Positions 1 through 8,790 of a stretch of DNA of 47,643 bases are shown piece after piece; the stretch's first letter is position 1; each line of letters begins with the position of its first letter. The stretch comes from Acidobacteriota bacterium (lineage in GTDB: Bacteria; Acidobacteriota; Vicinamibacteria; Vicinamibacterales; UBA8438). The translations under genes were made by a program, and so were the position numbers. The DNA is taken from assembly GCA_011523845.1 (NCBI GenBank), contig WTFV01000155.1, forward strand, positions 94,371 to 142,013. Reading direction: 5' to 3'. A model generated the notes under the pieces. The model was not told where the DNA came from, made no database searches, and saw only the letters and a program-made list of their open reading frames with translations.

Positions 1-1369
1 CGCCGTTCCCGAAGTAGTACGCTTCCGCAAGGCGGGCCTGGCCGACGGCGTTTCCCTGCTCGGCGGCGCGCCGGGACCAGTGGACCGCCTCTGCGTGGTC
101 TTGCGCCACGCCGCGCCCGAAGTAGTGCGCCTCTCCGAGAACGCTCTGGCCGACGGCGTTCCCCTGCTCGGCAGCACGCCGGGACCAGCGTACCGCCTCC
201 CGGTAGTTCTGCGCCACGCCGAACCCGTAGTGGTACGCCGCCCCGAGGAGACCTTGCGCGCGGGCGTCTCCCTGCTCGGCGGCGGGCCGGGACCAGCGCG
301 CCGCCTCCTCGTAGTCCTGTCCAACGCCGTTCCCGAAGTAGTACGCCGCCCCGAGCAGAGCCTGCCCGGACGCGCTGCCCTGTTCGGCGGCGTGCCGGAG
401 CCAGCGGACGGCTTCCCCGTGGTCCTGCGCCACGCCGCGCCCGAAGTAGTACGCGTGCCCGAGGTGAGCCTGCCCGATGGCGCTGCCCTGTTCGGCGGCG
501 GCCCGCAGCCAGTGGACCGCCTCCCGATGGTCCTGCGCCACCCCGGCTCCCAGGAGGTACGCTTCTCCGAGGACAGTCTGCCCGATGACGTCTCCCTGCA
601 CCGCGGCGAGTCGGGACCAGCGGACTCCCTGTCCCGCGTCCTGCGCCACGCCGTTCCCGTAGAAGTACGCCTCCCCGAGCAGGGCCTGCCCGAAGGAGTC
701 TCCCTGCTCGGCGGCGAGCCGGTACCAGCCGACCGCCTCTTCGTGGTCCTGCGTCACCCCGAGCCCCAGGTAGTACGCGTGTCCGAGCAGAGCCTGTCCG
801 GCGGCGTCCTCCTGTTCGGCGGCGTGCCGGAGCCAGTGGACGGCCTCTTCGTAGTCCTGCGCCACCCCGAGCCCGTAGTAGTACGCGTGCCCGAGCAGAG
901 CCTGCCCGGCGGCGTATCCCGGCACGGCGGCGAGTCGTGCCCAGCGGACCGCCTCCGCGTGGTCCTGCCCAACCCCGAGTCCGTAGTAGTACGCGGCCCC
1001 GAGGCGCGTCTGCCCGACGGCGTATCCCTGTTCGGCGGCGCGCCGGGCCCAGCGGACCGCCTCCCGGTAGTCCAGCGCCACGCCGTTCCCGTAGAAGTAC
1101 GCCTCCCCGAGCAGAGCCTGGCCGATGGCGTTTCCCTGTTCGGCGGCGCGCCGGGCCCAGTGAACGGCCTCTTCGTAGTCCAGCGCCACGCCCTTCCCGA
1201 AGTAGTACGCCTCGGCGAGCAGAGCCTGCGCGCCGGCATCTCCCCGTTCGGCGAGAACTCGGGCCGCCTCGATGTCGACCGCGACGCCGTCGCCGCAGGC
1301 CGACACGCCGGTCAGCAGCAAGACTGCAACCCCCGGGCCGAGCAGCGCCCTCCACACTGTCGACATCAT
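1..1369 (-). CDS. Sel1-repeat (SLR/TPR-like) lipoprotein, C-terminus cut by window edge
   Basis: About 456 residues are visible and the 3' end lies outside the window. The N-terminus is a hydrophobic signal ending in a lipobox (LTGVSAC, Cys near residue 25), so the mature protein should be a lipid-anchored periplasmic or outer-membrane protein. From about residue 36 it consists of some 11 tandem 36-residue Sel1-like repeats. The repeated pattern is AEQGxAxGQAxLGxAYxxGxGVxxDxxEAVxW, and at DNA level it is a 108-bp repeat. Sel1 repeats are alpha-helical protein-interaction modules; a specific partner cannot be inferred. The start codon ATG (1369-1367) overlaps the TGA stop of the upstream permease, and a second ATG follows at 1366. 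The pair is therefore probably translationally coupled. The opposite strand stays open through the repeats, but only the minus frame makes Sel1 protein. Confidence 0.88.
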   Translation of the reverse strand, partial: MMSTVWRALLGPGVAVLLLTGVSACGDGVAVDIEAARVLAERGDAGAQALLAEAYYFGKGVALDYEEAVHWARRAAEQGNAIGQALLGEAYFYGNGVALDYREAVRWARRAAEQGYAVGQTRLGAAYYYGLGVGQDHAEAVRWARLAAVPGYAAGQALLGHAYYYGLGVAQDYEEAVHWLRHAAEQEDAAGQALLGHAYYLGLGVTQDHEEAVGWYRLAAEQGDSFGQALLGEAYFYGNGVAQDAGQGVRWSRLAAVQGDVIGQTVLGEAYLLGAGVAQDHREAVHWLRAAAEQGSAIGQAHLGHAYYFGRGVAQDHGEAVRWLRHAAEQGSASGQALLGAAYYFGNGVGQDYEEAARWSRPAAEQGDARAQGLLGAAYHYGFGVAQNYREAVRWSRRAAEQGNAVGQSVLGEAHYFGRGVAQDHAEAVHWSRRAAEQGNAVGQARLAEAYYFGNG

Positions 1370-3903
1370 CCGACGCGGAGCCCCCCGGTCGGGTCGACCC
1401 GCGTCGCCCGCCGGGCCGGCAGCCAGCAGGCGAAGAGCGCGACGACGACCAGCATGAACGGGGCCAGCAGGAACGTCAGGCGGTCGTCGGTGGCGATACC
1501 GTAGAGAAGGCTCTCCAACGTCCGGCTCGACGCCACCGCGGCGCCCATGCCCAGCAAGGTGCCGACGGCCACGATCGCCGCGCCCTGTCCAACGACCAGC
1601 GCGAGAATCTGCCGGCGTCCCGCGCCCAGCGCCACCCGAATCGCTATCTCGCGCCGGCGTTGCGCCACGGTGTAGCTCAACAACCCGTAGACGCCCAACG
1701 CCGCCAGGACCAGGGTGAGACCCGCGAGCGACCCGACGAAGAATGCGTAGAGGCGAGGCTCCGCGACCGCGCTGGACAGGTGCTCCTCCATCGCCGTCAC
1801 TTGCTCCATCGTCGCTTGCGGGTCCGTCGCCGTCACGGCCTCGCGCAGGAATGGAATCAACGCCACCGGGTCGCGGGTCGTCCGGACTGTGATTCTGGCC
1901 GGTCCCAGGCCGAAGCCCATCTCTTCGTGGATCTGCGCCAGCGGGAAGAACGCTTCGGGTCGGGATTCCGCCGTGAGTTCGAGCCCGCCGTACAGGATGT
2001 CTCCGACGACGCCGATTACCTCCCAGGGAACGCCGGCCACCAACACCCGCTGGCCCACCGCCAGCCCGTCCCCGAAGAGTTCGTGGGCCAGCGTCTCGTT
2101 GGCCACCAGCACGCGCGGGCTCTCGGGCCCGTCCACACGGCTGAAGGTACGACCTTCGCGAAGGCGGAATCGCATTGTCTCGAAGTAGCCGGGACTTGCG
2201 ATCTGAAGCTCCGTTTGCACCATCTCGTTCGGATTGCTCGGTACCGGAGTACCTGCCACGCGAAGCGGCCCCCGACTTGAGAGTTGCCCCACGAAGGGCA
2301 GGCTCCACGACAACCCCACAGCTTCGACGCCGGGGAGGGGCGCCAGCCGTGCCGCCATCTCATCGAGAAGTCGAGTCTGGAAGCGCAGCGCCGAAGCTCT
2401 GCGGTCCAGGATTGCATCCGGCGTCGTGGGGGACTGGCTCATTATTGGGCTCACGACCCTTGTGGCAACCACATCGGCAGGATCGAAGCCTCGATCGAAG
2501 GTGGTGAGCCGCACGAAGCTGCGCAGCAGCAGGCCCGCCCCAATCAGCAGCACGACCGCCAGCGCCACCTGTGCCGTGGACAGCGTGGCGCGCATGCGGT
2601 GCGTCCGCAGCAACCGGAAACCGCCCGCCCACTGCGCGTTGCCCTCGTTCAGCATGCGCGCCGGATGGACGAGCGACCGCCGGAACGCCGGCCCCGCCCC
2701 GCACAGCAGCCCGACCAGGACCGACAGCCCGACAGTGAAGGCGAGCGCCACCGGGTCGATTCCCGCTTCGTCCAGGCGCGCGACGTCGCCCGGAACGAGC
2801 GCGGGCACGGCGCGCAGAACGACGGCCGCGGCAGCCAGGCCGAGCACGCCGCCGCTCAGGCTCAGCACCGTGCTCTCGGTCAGGAGTTGCCGTGCGAGCC
2901 GGCTCCTGCTCGCACCCAGCGCCGCGCTGATGGCCAGCATCCGCTGGCGCGTCACCCCGCGCGCCAGCAGCAGACCCGCCGCATTCAGGCACGCGACCAG
3001 CAGCACGAGCACGGTCACTGCGGTCAGCATCGCCAGCGCCGGCCGGTACTCGCCCACCATCTCCTCCAGCAGCGGCACCACCCGCACGTCGCGCGGTCCG
3101 CTCGCGCCCGCCAGCGCCGGGAATCCGCCGCTGCTGCGTTGCAGGATGCCGCGGGCTTCGGCGCCGGCCTGCTCCGCGGAGACGCCCGGCCGCAGTCGCC
3201 CGAGCGCGCTGAACGTGAGTTCATTCAGGAAGACGGTGCGCTGCCCCGGTGCTTCCTGCATGCTCGTCTGCGTGAACGGCGGAATGACGTACGGCATCCA
3301 GAGTTCGCTGTCCGGGGTCGGGAAGTGGAAGCCCTCGGCGAGCACGCCGACAACGAGATGCGGGTCGCCATCGAGGTCGAGCGTGGTTCCGACGATGGCC
3401 GGATCCGACGCGAAGCGCCTCGTCCAGGCGCCGTGGCTCAGCAGCACGACGCGCTCCGCGCCCATCCGCGCTTCTTCCTCCAGGAAGAGCCGTCCCAGGT
3501 GAGGCGCCGCCCGCAACAGCGGGAACAGCGCCGGCGACACCCTGGCGCCGCGCAGGTCGACACCGCCCGCGCCGTCCCACTCGGCGGAGATTTCCTCGTA
3601 GGCGGCGAGTTGCTCGAACGACTCGGAGAGTTCCTGCAGCAAGGGCATCGAGCGGTTCGACAGCAGCATGGCCGACAGGCTTCTCGGGCCGAAGGAATCG
3701 CCGATGCGCACGATGGCGCCGGCGTCCGGATACGGCAGGGGGCGCAGCAGGACGCTGTACACGACGCCGAACACGGCGGTGTTCGCGCCGATGCCCAATG
3801 CGAGGATGAGCGCCACGGTGGCCGCAAGGCCGGGACTGCGCCGCAAGCTGCGGCCGGCGTGGCGCAGGTCACGCCCCAGGTCGTCGAGCCAGCGCCGTGT
3901 CAT
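1366..3903 (-). CDS. ADOP-family ABC transporter permease (duplicated MacB_PCD/FtsX)
   Basis: 845 aa. ADOP ('acidobacterial duplicated orphan permease') proteins are inner-membrane MacB/FtsX-type permeases with two fused copies of the periplasmic core plus FtsX domain. They typically lack an adjacent ATPase gene, as here. The first TM helix (about residues 24-46) leads into the family hallmark VLLRPLPYPD. FtsX-type TM clusters lie around 290-420 and 720-840, and the C-terminus shows the usual RREIAIRVALGAG and LPARRATRVDPT signatures. The start is set at ATG 3903, preceded by a GAGGTGAGGG ribosome-binding site. A longer frame reaches 3993, but the extra residues do not resemble the family. 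The stop overlaps the start of the Sel1 lipoprotein, suggesting they work together. The substrate is unknown. Confidence 0.93.
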   Translation of the reverse strand: MTRRWLDDLGRDLRHAGRSLRRSPGLAATVALILALGIGANTAVFGVVYSVLLRPLPYPDAGAIVRIGDSFGPRSLSAMLLSNRSMPLLQELSESFEQLAAYEEISAEWDGAGGVDLRGARVSPALFPLLRAAPHLGRLFLEEEARMGAERVVLLSHGAWTRRFASDPAIVGTTLDLDGDPHLVVGVLAEGFHFPTPDSELWMPYVIPPFTQTSMQEAPGQRTVFLNELTFSALGRLRPGVSAEQAGAEARGILQRSSGGFPALAGASGPRDVRVVPLLEEMVGEYRPALAMLTAVTVLVLLVACLNAAGLLLARGVTRQRMLAISAALGASRSRLARQLLTESTVLSLSGGVLGLAAAAVVLRAVPALVPGDVARLDEAGIDPVALAFTVGLSVLVGLLCGAGPAFRRSLVHPARMLNEGNAQWAGGFRLLRTHRMRATLSTAQVALAVVLLIGAGLLLRSFVRLTTFDRGFDPADVVATRVVSPIMSQSPTTPDAILDRRASALRFQTRLLDEMAARLAPLPGVEAVGLSWSLPFVGQLSSRGPLRVAGTPVPSNPNEMVQTELQIASPGYFETMRFRLREGRTFSRVDGPESPRVLVANETLAHELFGDGLAVGQRVLVAGVPWEVIGVVGDILYGGLELTAESRPEAFFPLAQIHEEMGFGLGPARITVRTTRDPVALIPFLREAVTATDPQATMEQVTAMEEHLSSAVAEPRLYAFFVGSLAGLTLVLAALGVYGLLSYTVAQRRREIAIRVALGAGRRQILALVVGQGAAIVAVGTLLGMGAAVASSRTLESLLYGIATDDRLTFLLAPFMLVVVALFACWLPARRATRVDPTGGLRVG

Positions 3904-4005
3904 ACCCTCACCTCGGTCGGCGCAATCCTGAAGCGGTCCGACGCCAGGCCGCGGCGCGTACCTCGTGGTCGCGCCGGTGAACCCGACCGGCATCCGCTCC
4001 GCGGG

Positions 4006-4491
4006 CTACCGGCGGTGATCGAAGAGGTGCTCGACCTCGACGACCCTGGCCCCGGCCACGGTGACGACGTTGTCGCCCGCCAGGCGCTCGCCGAACGCGC
4101 CGTAGCGCGCCTCGACCTCCGCGGGCTGCGGCGGGAGGGGGAACTGCACCACGATGCGCACCCTGCCGGGGGGCCAGTTGAACGTGTTGATGCGCGTCCA
4201 GAAGTGTCCGCCGGTGACCGATGCCCGGCCGGACTCGATGAGGTTCGTGGCCGGCCAGTCCCCGGCCGGCGTCGTGTCGCTCATCTCGTGCGCCACCTGG
4301 TAGTCGACGAACGCGCCGTCCGGCAGGTCGGTCGAGCCCTCGATCCACAGTTGCCGCCACTCGGAGCGGTGCTCGACGTCGAGCCGCACGGACTCCATGC
4401 TCTCGACCGCGTCGGAAGCTGCGTCTCCGGCCGCGCCGCACCCCGCGGCCAGACCGACCGCGACCAGGGCGAAGAGAAACGACGGTCGCAT
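4006..4491 (-). CDS. small predicted lipoprotein of unknown function
   Basis: 161 aa. The first 17 residues form a lipoprotein signal with lipobox LAAGC (Cys18), so the mature protein is predicted to be periplasmic and lipid-anchored. The mature part looks like a small beta-rich domain: alternating hydrophobic strands with tryptophans, such as the segment around HFWTRINTFNWPPGRVRIVV. I recognise no family. The start ATG at 4491 is chosen because it begins the signal peptide; an upstream in-frame start at 4569 would bury it. It is transcribed in the same direction as the ADOP permease 102 bp downstream, and divergently from the Rossmann gene whose start is about 40 bp away. Confidence 0.75.
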   Translation of the reverse strand: MRPSFLFALVAVGLAAGCGAAGDAASDAVESMESVRLDVEHRSEWRQLWIEGSTDLPDGAFVDYQVAHEMSDTTPAGDWPATNLIESGRASVTGGHFWTRINTFNWPPGRVRIVVQFPLPPQPAEVEARYGAFGERLAGDNVVTVAGARVVEVEHLFDHRR

Positions 4492-4531
4492 CGAGGGTCT
4501 GCGGTCCACGAGGCCATTATAGTTGGCGCCG

Positions 4532-5107
4532 ATGGAGTACCCGTCGCGGTTGCCGGTCGTCGGCGTCATGGGTTCCGGTCGTGAGCCCCACGCGGAGCGC
4601 GCCCGCCGCCTCGGCGAGTGGATTGCGCGTGCCGGGTTTCACCTGTTGACGGGCGGCGGTCGGGGGGTGATGGCCGCCGTCACCGAGGCGTTCGTCCGCG
4701 TCGCGGAGCGCCGCGGCGTCGCCATCGGCATCCTGCCCGCCGCCAAGGGCGACAGCGCGGGCGTCTCGCGGCCGGGATACCCCAATCCCTGGGTCGAGAT
4801 CGTCATTCGCACCCACCTCGACCAGGTCGGCGCGCACGGCGCCGATCCCGCCTCCCGGAACCACCTCAACGTGCTCTCCTCGGATGTCGTGATCGTCCTG
4901 CCGGGATCGGACGGGACGGCGAGCGAAGCCCGGCTGGCGCTGCGCTACGGGCGCCCGTGCATCGCGTGGCTCGCCGAGCGGGGCGACGTGCCCGGGCTGC
5001 CGGAGGCCATCCCGGTCGAGTCGCGGTTTCCGGCGATCGAGGCGTTCGTCCGCGAGGCGTGCAGGCGTCGCGGAGACGATCAGGGCTCCGCGACCGGCAT
5101 GCGGTAG
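4532..5107 (+). CDS. LOG/TIGR00725-like Rossmann-fold protein (SLOG superfamily)
   Basis: About 191 aa. The opening VVGVMGSG strand-loop, the TGGGRGVM loop, the SRNHLNVLSSDVVIVLPG segment and PGSDGTASE match the nucleotide-binding fold of the TIGR00725/LDcluster4 group, related to lysine decarboxylase-like LOG phosphoribohydrolases and MoCo-carrier proteins. The canonical motif is PGGxGTxxE. Here the second Gly of PGG is Ser followed by Asp, so catalysis as a cytokinin-type phosphoribohydrolase is uncertain. ATG 4532 is preferred; a TTG at 4523 is also in frame. An ATTATAG sequence just upstream could be a -10 element. The 3' end overlaps the convergent cytochrome/TPR gene by 28 bp. Confidence 0.82.
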   Translation: MEYPSRLPVVGVMGSGREPHAERARRLGEWIARAGFHLLTGGGRGVMAAVTEAFVRVAERRGVAIGILPAAKGDSAGVSRPGYPNPWVEIVIRTHLDQVGAHGADPASRNHLNVLSSDVVIVLPGSDGTASEARLALRYGRPCIAWLAERGDVPGLPEAIPVESRFPAIEAFVREACRRRGDDQGSATGMR

Positions 5108-7260
5108 GGCCGGAAGGTCAGGTAGTGGCGGATGCGTTCCTCGATGGCCGGTACGAGCCACTCGAAGGGCGTGCCGCGGGCCGCCTCTGCCGCCCTGCGC
5201 GCCGTCGACAGTGCGTCCTCGAACCGGCCCACGGCGGCGTACGCCGCCCCGAGGGTGTCGAGCACTTCCGGATGGTCGCCGACGAGCGCTACCGCCTGTT
5301 GGGCCAGGGAGAGCGCCTCGGCCGACGCGCGAAGCGCCGGGTCGGGCGCCGCCGCCCGCAGCCAGGCCAGACCGACCAGCGCGAGAGGAATACGCGGGTT
5401 CAGGTCGAGGGCGCGGCGGTAGTGGGTGGCCCCGCCGGCCAGATCGCCGGTTGAGACCAGGGCGCGCGCCAGGTTCGTGTGCACGTCCGCATCGTCGGGG
5501 CTCAGGGTCAGCGCCTCGCGGAAATGGGTGATCGCCTCCTCGGGTTCTCCGGTCGCCAGCAGGGCGTTCGCCAGGTTGTAGCGGGCGCTGGCGTCCCGTG
5601 AACCGAAACGCAGCGCAAGGCGGTAGTAGACGATCGCGTCCGTCGTGGAGCCGGTGGCGGCAAGCAACGCTCCCAGGTTGTTGTGCGCGGCGGCGTACTC
5701 GGGCCGCAGCGCGACCGTCTCGCGGAACGCCTCGATGGCGCCGGCCGTGTCGCCTTCGGCTACCAGCAGCGAGCCCAGATTGTATTGAGCCGTCGCGTGG
5801 TCGGGCGCCAGGGACAACGCGGTCTCCAGGTGCTGCCGGGCCAGCGCCAACTGGTTCAGGGACAGGTAGCGGGCGGCCAGGTCGGTGTGACTGCGGTAGT
5901 CGTTCGGATCCACCCGCAGCATCGCCTGCAGACCCAGCAGGTCGTTGCGGGCCTGCTTCCGCAGCAGGTTCTGGACGAGAGCGGCCTCGTCGTCGGCGGT
6001 GGCGGGCAACGCCAGCAGGAAGACCTCGGCCCGCGGCGTGGTGTCGTCCGGGTTGTAGCGAACCCGGACCGGGGGGCTCGCCGGATTGTGCGGGTTCGTG
6101 CCGGAGTTGTCGAAGTTGAAGCGGGCCACCAGCAGCGTGCCCGCCGGCAGGCGCACCGGCTCGACGTAGCGGTAGCCGTCCTGCCAGTCGAACTGCCAGT
6201 CGTCGATGCGCAGGAGGCCGAGCGAGTTTCCGTCGGGGGTTTCGGCGGTTACCTCGACCGCCCTGCCCAGACGATGCAGGTAGGCATACACGCCCGCCAC
6301 GTCGACGGGGACCGGTACGATGTAGCGATCCTCCACCGCGTGGGCCGGCTCGCCGGCCGGGATGTCGAGCGCCGGCGCGTCGAGGACGATGCCGACGCCT
6401 CGCCGCGCGGGCGGACCGTCGGCGAAGTACAGTCCGACCGAAAGCCGGACCTCCACCGGCTGCTCGCGAGCTCGCAGGCCGAGTTGCAGCAGCAGGTCGG
6501 TGCCCGGATGGAGCTGCCACGCCAGGTCCTCCCCGGGCGGTGGGGTCCGGCGGCCACCGGCCCAGACCAGGAAGTCCCCGGGGGGAAACCGCCCGAGGTC
6601 CGGAGCGAGGCCGGGGAAGCCGGGGGCGTCCTCCTCCTCCTGGAGCCGCCTCCCGTTTCCGGCGTCGTCCAACGTCATCTGCGCGCGCTGGATGGACGCC
6701 TGCGCTCCCGCCTCCGGCCGGACGTCCACGGCGCGCACCCAGCGCGGGGCGGGGATGTCGACGGGCAGGGCGAAGTTGCGATACTCCAGACCATTGCCCG
6801 CTTCCACGGTGTAGGGCTCGGGCATCGAGACGATCAGATCGGGTTCGCCCAGCGGCCAGTCGGCGCGGAACGAGGGCGGCGCGGTTGCATTCGCGCTGCC
6901 CGCCGGCGCGCCGGCAGCGGTCCAGCGCCGCAGCGTCTCGATGTCGTCGTTCGTGAGGCGTGGTTCGCCTTCGAGTGCGCTCGCGCCGTAGCCGCGCACG
7001 GGTTGCCAGGGGGGCATTCGCCGGGCGGCGACCATCTCTACCATCCGGCCGGCGCGCGGCCGCGCTTCCTCGTAGGTGGTCAGGCTGAACGGTCCCAGGC
7101 CTCCCAGGCGGTGACAGCCGGCGCAGTGCGCGTTCAGCAGCGGCGCCACGTCGTCGTACGTCACCGCGGTCTGCGCGGCGGCAGACGCCGGCACGAGCCA
7201 GGAAACCACGACCGCGATTGCGAACGCCCGACCGACGGCCCGGTTGTGGATGGCACTCAT
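5080..7260 (-). CDS. secreted cytochrome c with C-terminal TPR array
   Basis: 726 aa. A Sec signal peptide (residues 1-29, ending ASAAAQ) is followed by a single c-type heme site, CAGCH (residues 46-50), in the DUF1592/PSD-like context LLNAHCAGCH, with RMPPW downstream supplying a plausible distal Met. A long beta-rich central region (about 130-430) resembles the copper-monooxygenase-like (PHM fold) domains that often follow such hemes. I do not see a clear set of copper histidines. Residues about 440-690 hold roughly seven TPR units of the pattern AxYNLGxLLxxxGxxxxAIxxFRxALxLxP. It probably acts as a periplasmic electron carrier or assembly scaffold. It lies 24 bp downstream of the aminotransferase gene in the same direction and may share its transcript. 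Confidence 0.87.
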   Translation of the reverse strand: MSAIHNRAVGRAFAIAVVVSWLVPASAAAQTAVTYDDVAPLLNAHCAGCHRLGGLGPFSLTTYEEARPRAGRMVEMVAARRMPPWQPVRGYGASALEGEPRLTNDDIETLRRWTAAGAPAGSANATAPPSFRADWPLGEPDLIVSMPEPYTVEAGNGLEYRNFALPVDIPAPRWVRAVDVRPEAGAQASIQRAQMTLDDAGNGRRLQEEEDAPGFPGLAPDLGRFPPGDFLVWAGGRRTPPPGEDLAWQLHPGTDLLLQLGLRAREQPVEVRLSVGLYFADGPPARRGVGIVLDAPALDIPAGEPAHAVEDRYIVPVPVDVAGVYAYLHRLGRAVEVTAETPDGNSLGLLRIDDWQFDWQDGYRYVEPVRLPAGTLLVARFNFDNSGTNPHNPASPPVRVRYNPDDTTPRAEVFLLALPATADDEAALVQNLLRKQARNDLLGLQAMLRVDPNDYRSHTDLAARYLSLNQLALARQHLETALSLAPDHATAQYNLGSLLVAEGDTAGAIEAFRETVALRPEYAAAHNNLGALLAATGSTTDAIVYYRLALRFGSRDASARYNLANALLATGEPEEAITHFREALTLSPDDADVHTNLARALVSTGDLAGGATHYRRALDLNPRIPLALVGLAWLRAAAPDPALRASAEALSLAQQAVALVGDHPEVLDTLGAAYAAVGRFEDALSTARRAAEAARGTPFEWLVPAIEERIRHYLTFRPYRMPVAEP

Positions 7261-7284
7261 GAAGGCTCCGCGGGCATCCGGTCG

Positions 7285-8577
7285 TCAGGCGTGGGCGGCG
7301 GCCTGCCCGAGCCGCCGGCGCGCCGCGGCCAGCGCGACCGCGGTGACGAATACCGGCATGGCGCGATCGATCTCGTCGAGTGACGGATAGGTCGGGGCGA
7401 GCCGGATGTTGGAATCGCGCCGGTCGCGGCCGTACGGAAAGGTCGCGCCGGCCGGCGTCAGCTTCACGCCCGCCTCGCCGGCCAGCCCCACGATCGCGGC
7501 GGCCAGTCCCTCGGGGGCCTCGAACGAGAGAAAGTAGCCGCCGCGCGGCCGGCTCCACGAGGCGAGGCCGTCGGATGCGAGCCCGGCGTCGAGATGGTGG
7601 AGCACCCTTTCGAACTTCGGCCGCACGATGGAAGCCTGCCGCCGCATGTGGGCGCGGATCCCGTCGGCGTCCCGCAGGAACCGGACATGGCGCAACTGGT
7701 TGACCTTGTCGGGGCCGATCGTCTGCACCCCGAGATGCTTGGCGAACGACGAGAGGTTCGCCGGCGAGGCGGCCATGAACGCCACTCCCGCCCCCGCGCG
7801 GGTGATCTTCGACGTCGAGCCGAACAACACCGCGCTGTCCTCGGCGCCCGCCGCCCGGCAGCGGTCCAGCAGGTTGACCAGCACCGGGGGGGCGTCGTCG
7901 AAGTCGTGCACCGCGTAGGCGTTGTCCCACATGATGCGGAAGCCGGGCCCGGCCCGCCGCGCCAGGTGCGCGAAGCGCTCGACGACCTCGTCCGAGTAGA
8001 CGTGCCCCGTCGGATTCGAGTACTTCGGCACGCACCAGATGCCCTTGATGCGCGGGTCGTCCGCCACCAGGGCCTCGACCTCATCCATGTCGGGCCCGCC
8101 GTCGCGGATCGGGACGTCGAGCAACTCGAAGCCGAGACTCTCGGTAATCGTGAAGTGGCGGTCGTAGCCCGGCACGACGCACAGGAACTTCAGCGGACCC
8201 GGCTCGTGCCGCCACGCTGTCTCCGGGCCGAGCGGCCCGTTCAGCCAGGCGTGCAGCAGGTACTGGTACATGAACGTGAGGCTGGCGTTGCCGCCCGCGA
8301 TCGTCTCCTCCGGGCGGGCCCCGAGCAATTCGGCGCCCAGGCGCCGCGCCTCCGGGATGCCGAGCAGGCCGCCGTAGTTGCGGGCGTCGGTGCCGTCGTC
8401 GAGGCGATAGTCGCCGCCGAGCGCCTCGTCGAGCCCATCGGACAGGGCGACCTGCTCGGGGCTCGGCTTGCCGCGCGTCAGGTCGAGCGCGAGGCCGGCC
8501 TTCTTCAGCGATTCGAATTGTGCGGAGAGCGCCCGCTCCCGCGCCGCCAGGGCTTCGTGACTCAGACCGTCGAACAT
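7285..8577 (-). CDS. class Ic aminotransferase (aspartate aminotransferase-like, PLP-dependent)
   Basis: 430 aa, the normal size for fold-type I class Ic enzymes. Family marks are LTRGKPSPEQ near residue 35, AGGNASLTFMY near 95, PKYSNPTG at 185, WDNAYAVHDF at 217 and the PLP-lysine motif STSKITRAGAG (Lys258). Class Ic enzymes transaminate aspartate or related amino acids with 2-oxoglutarate in the cytoplasm; the exact substrate here is inferred. The start ATG at 8577 is preceded by a GAGAGG ribosome-binding site. An open frame continues upstream to 9492, but that part is the antisense of bioB and not this protein. It is divergent from bioB and may be co-transcribed with the cytochrome/TPR gene. 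Confidence 0.92.
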   Translation of the reverse strand: MFDGLSHEALAARERALSAQFESLKKAGLALDLTRGKPSPEQVALSDGLDEALGGDYRLDDGTDARNYGGLLGIPEARRLGAELLGARPEETIAGGNASLTFMYQYLLHAWLNGPLGPETAWRHEPGPLKFLCVVPGYDRHFTITESLGFELLDVPIRDGGPDMDEVEALVADDPRIKGIWCVPKYSNPTGHVYSDEVVERFAHLARRAGPGFRIMWDNAYAVHDFDDAPPVLVNLLDRCRAAGAEDSAVLFGSTSKITRAGAGVAFMAASPANLSSFAKHLGVQTIGPDKVNQLRHVRFLRDADGIRAHMRRQASIVRPKFERVLHHLDAGLASDGLASWSRPRGGYFLSFEAPEGLAAAIVGLAGEAGVKLTPAGATFPYGRDRRDSNIRLAPTYPSLDEIDRAMPVFVTAVALAAARRRLGQAAAHA

Positions 8578-8586
8578 GACCTCTCG

Positions 8587-8592
8587 ATTATA
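8587..8592 (-). promoter_or_regulatory. candidate -10 box for the class Ic aminotransferase
   Basis: A perfect TATAAT on the minus strand ends about 10 nt before the start codon at 8577. If used, the transcript would be almost leaderless, although a GAGAGG sits between the two. No convincing -35 hexamer is visible at 16-18 bp. This is a sequence match only. Confidence 0.35.
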
Positions 8593-8730
8593 GGGCGATC
8601 CGCGAGCAGGGACAGACGCGACAGAAGAGACGCGGGTGTTTGATACGAATACGGCGCTTCGGCCTCGCAGCGTCGACGGGCGCCCTGCCCGCCTCGATCG
8701 CATCTGCCGGCTCTCCGGCGTGAAGGCGAC

Positions 8731-8736
8731 TATAAT
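8731..8736 (+). promoter_or_regulatory. candidate -10 box for bioB
   Basis: A perfect TATAAT lies 54 bp upstream of the bioB start in the 213-bp divergent gap. No good -35 is visible at the usual spacing. I do not recognise a BirA or BioQ operator palindrome here. Confidence 0.4.
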
Positions 8737-8790
8737 TCGCAGTCGGTCGGCCGGACGCGGTCGAACCCGGATCCTTTCGTCGCGGCAGAT

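Noticed and set aside
80..1504. Plus-strand open frame of 474 codons with internal repeats
   Set aside because: The repeats reflect the antisense of the 108-bp Sel1 repeats. Only the minus frame gives a lipoprotein signal and Sel1 motifs.
2284..4584. 766-codon plus-strand frame opposite the ADOP permease
   Set aside because: Arg/Gln/His-rich antisense composition with no domain; the permease on the other strand is unambiguous.
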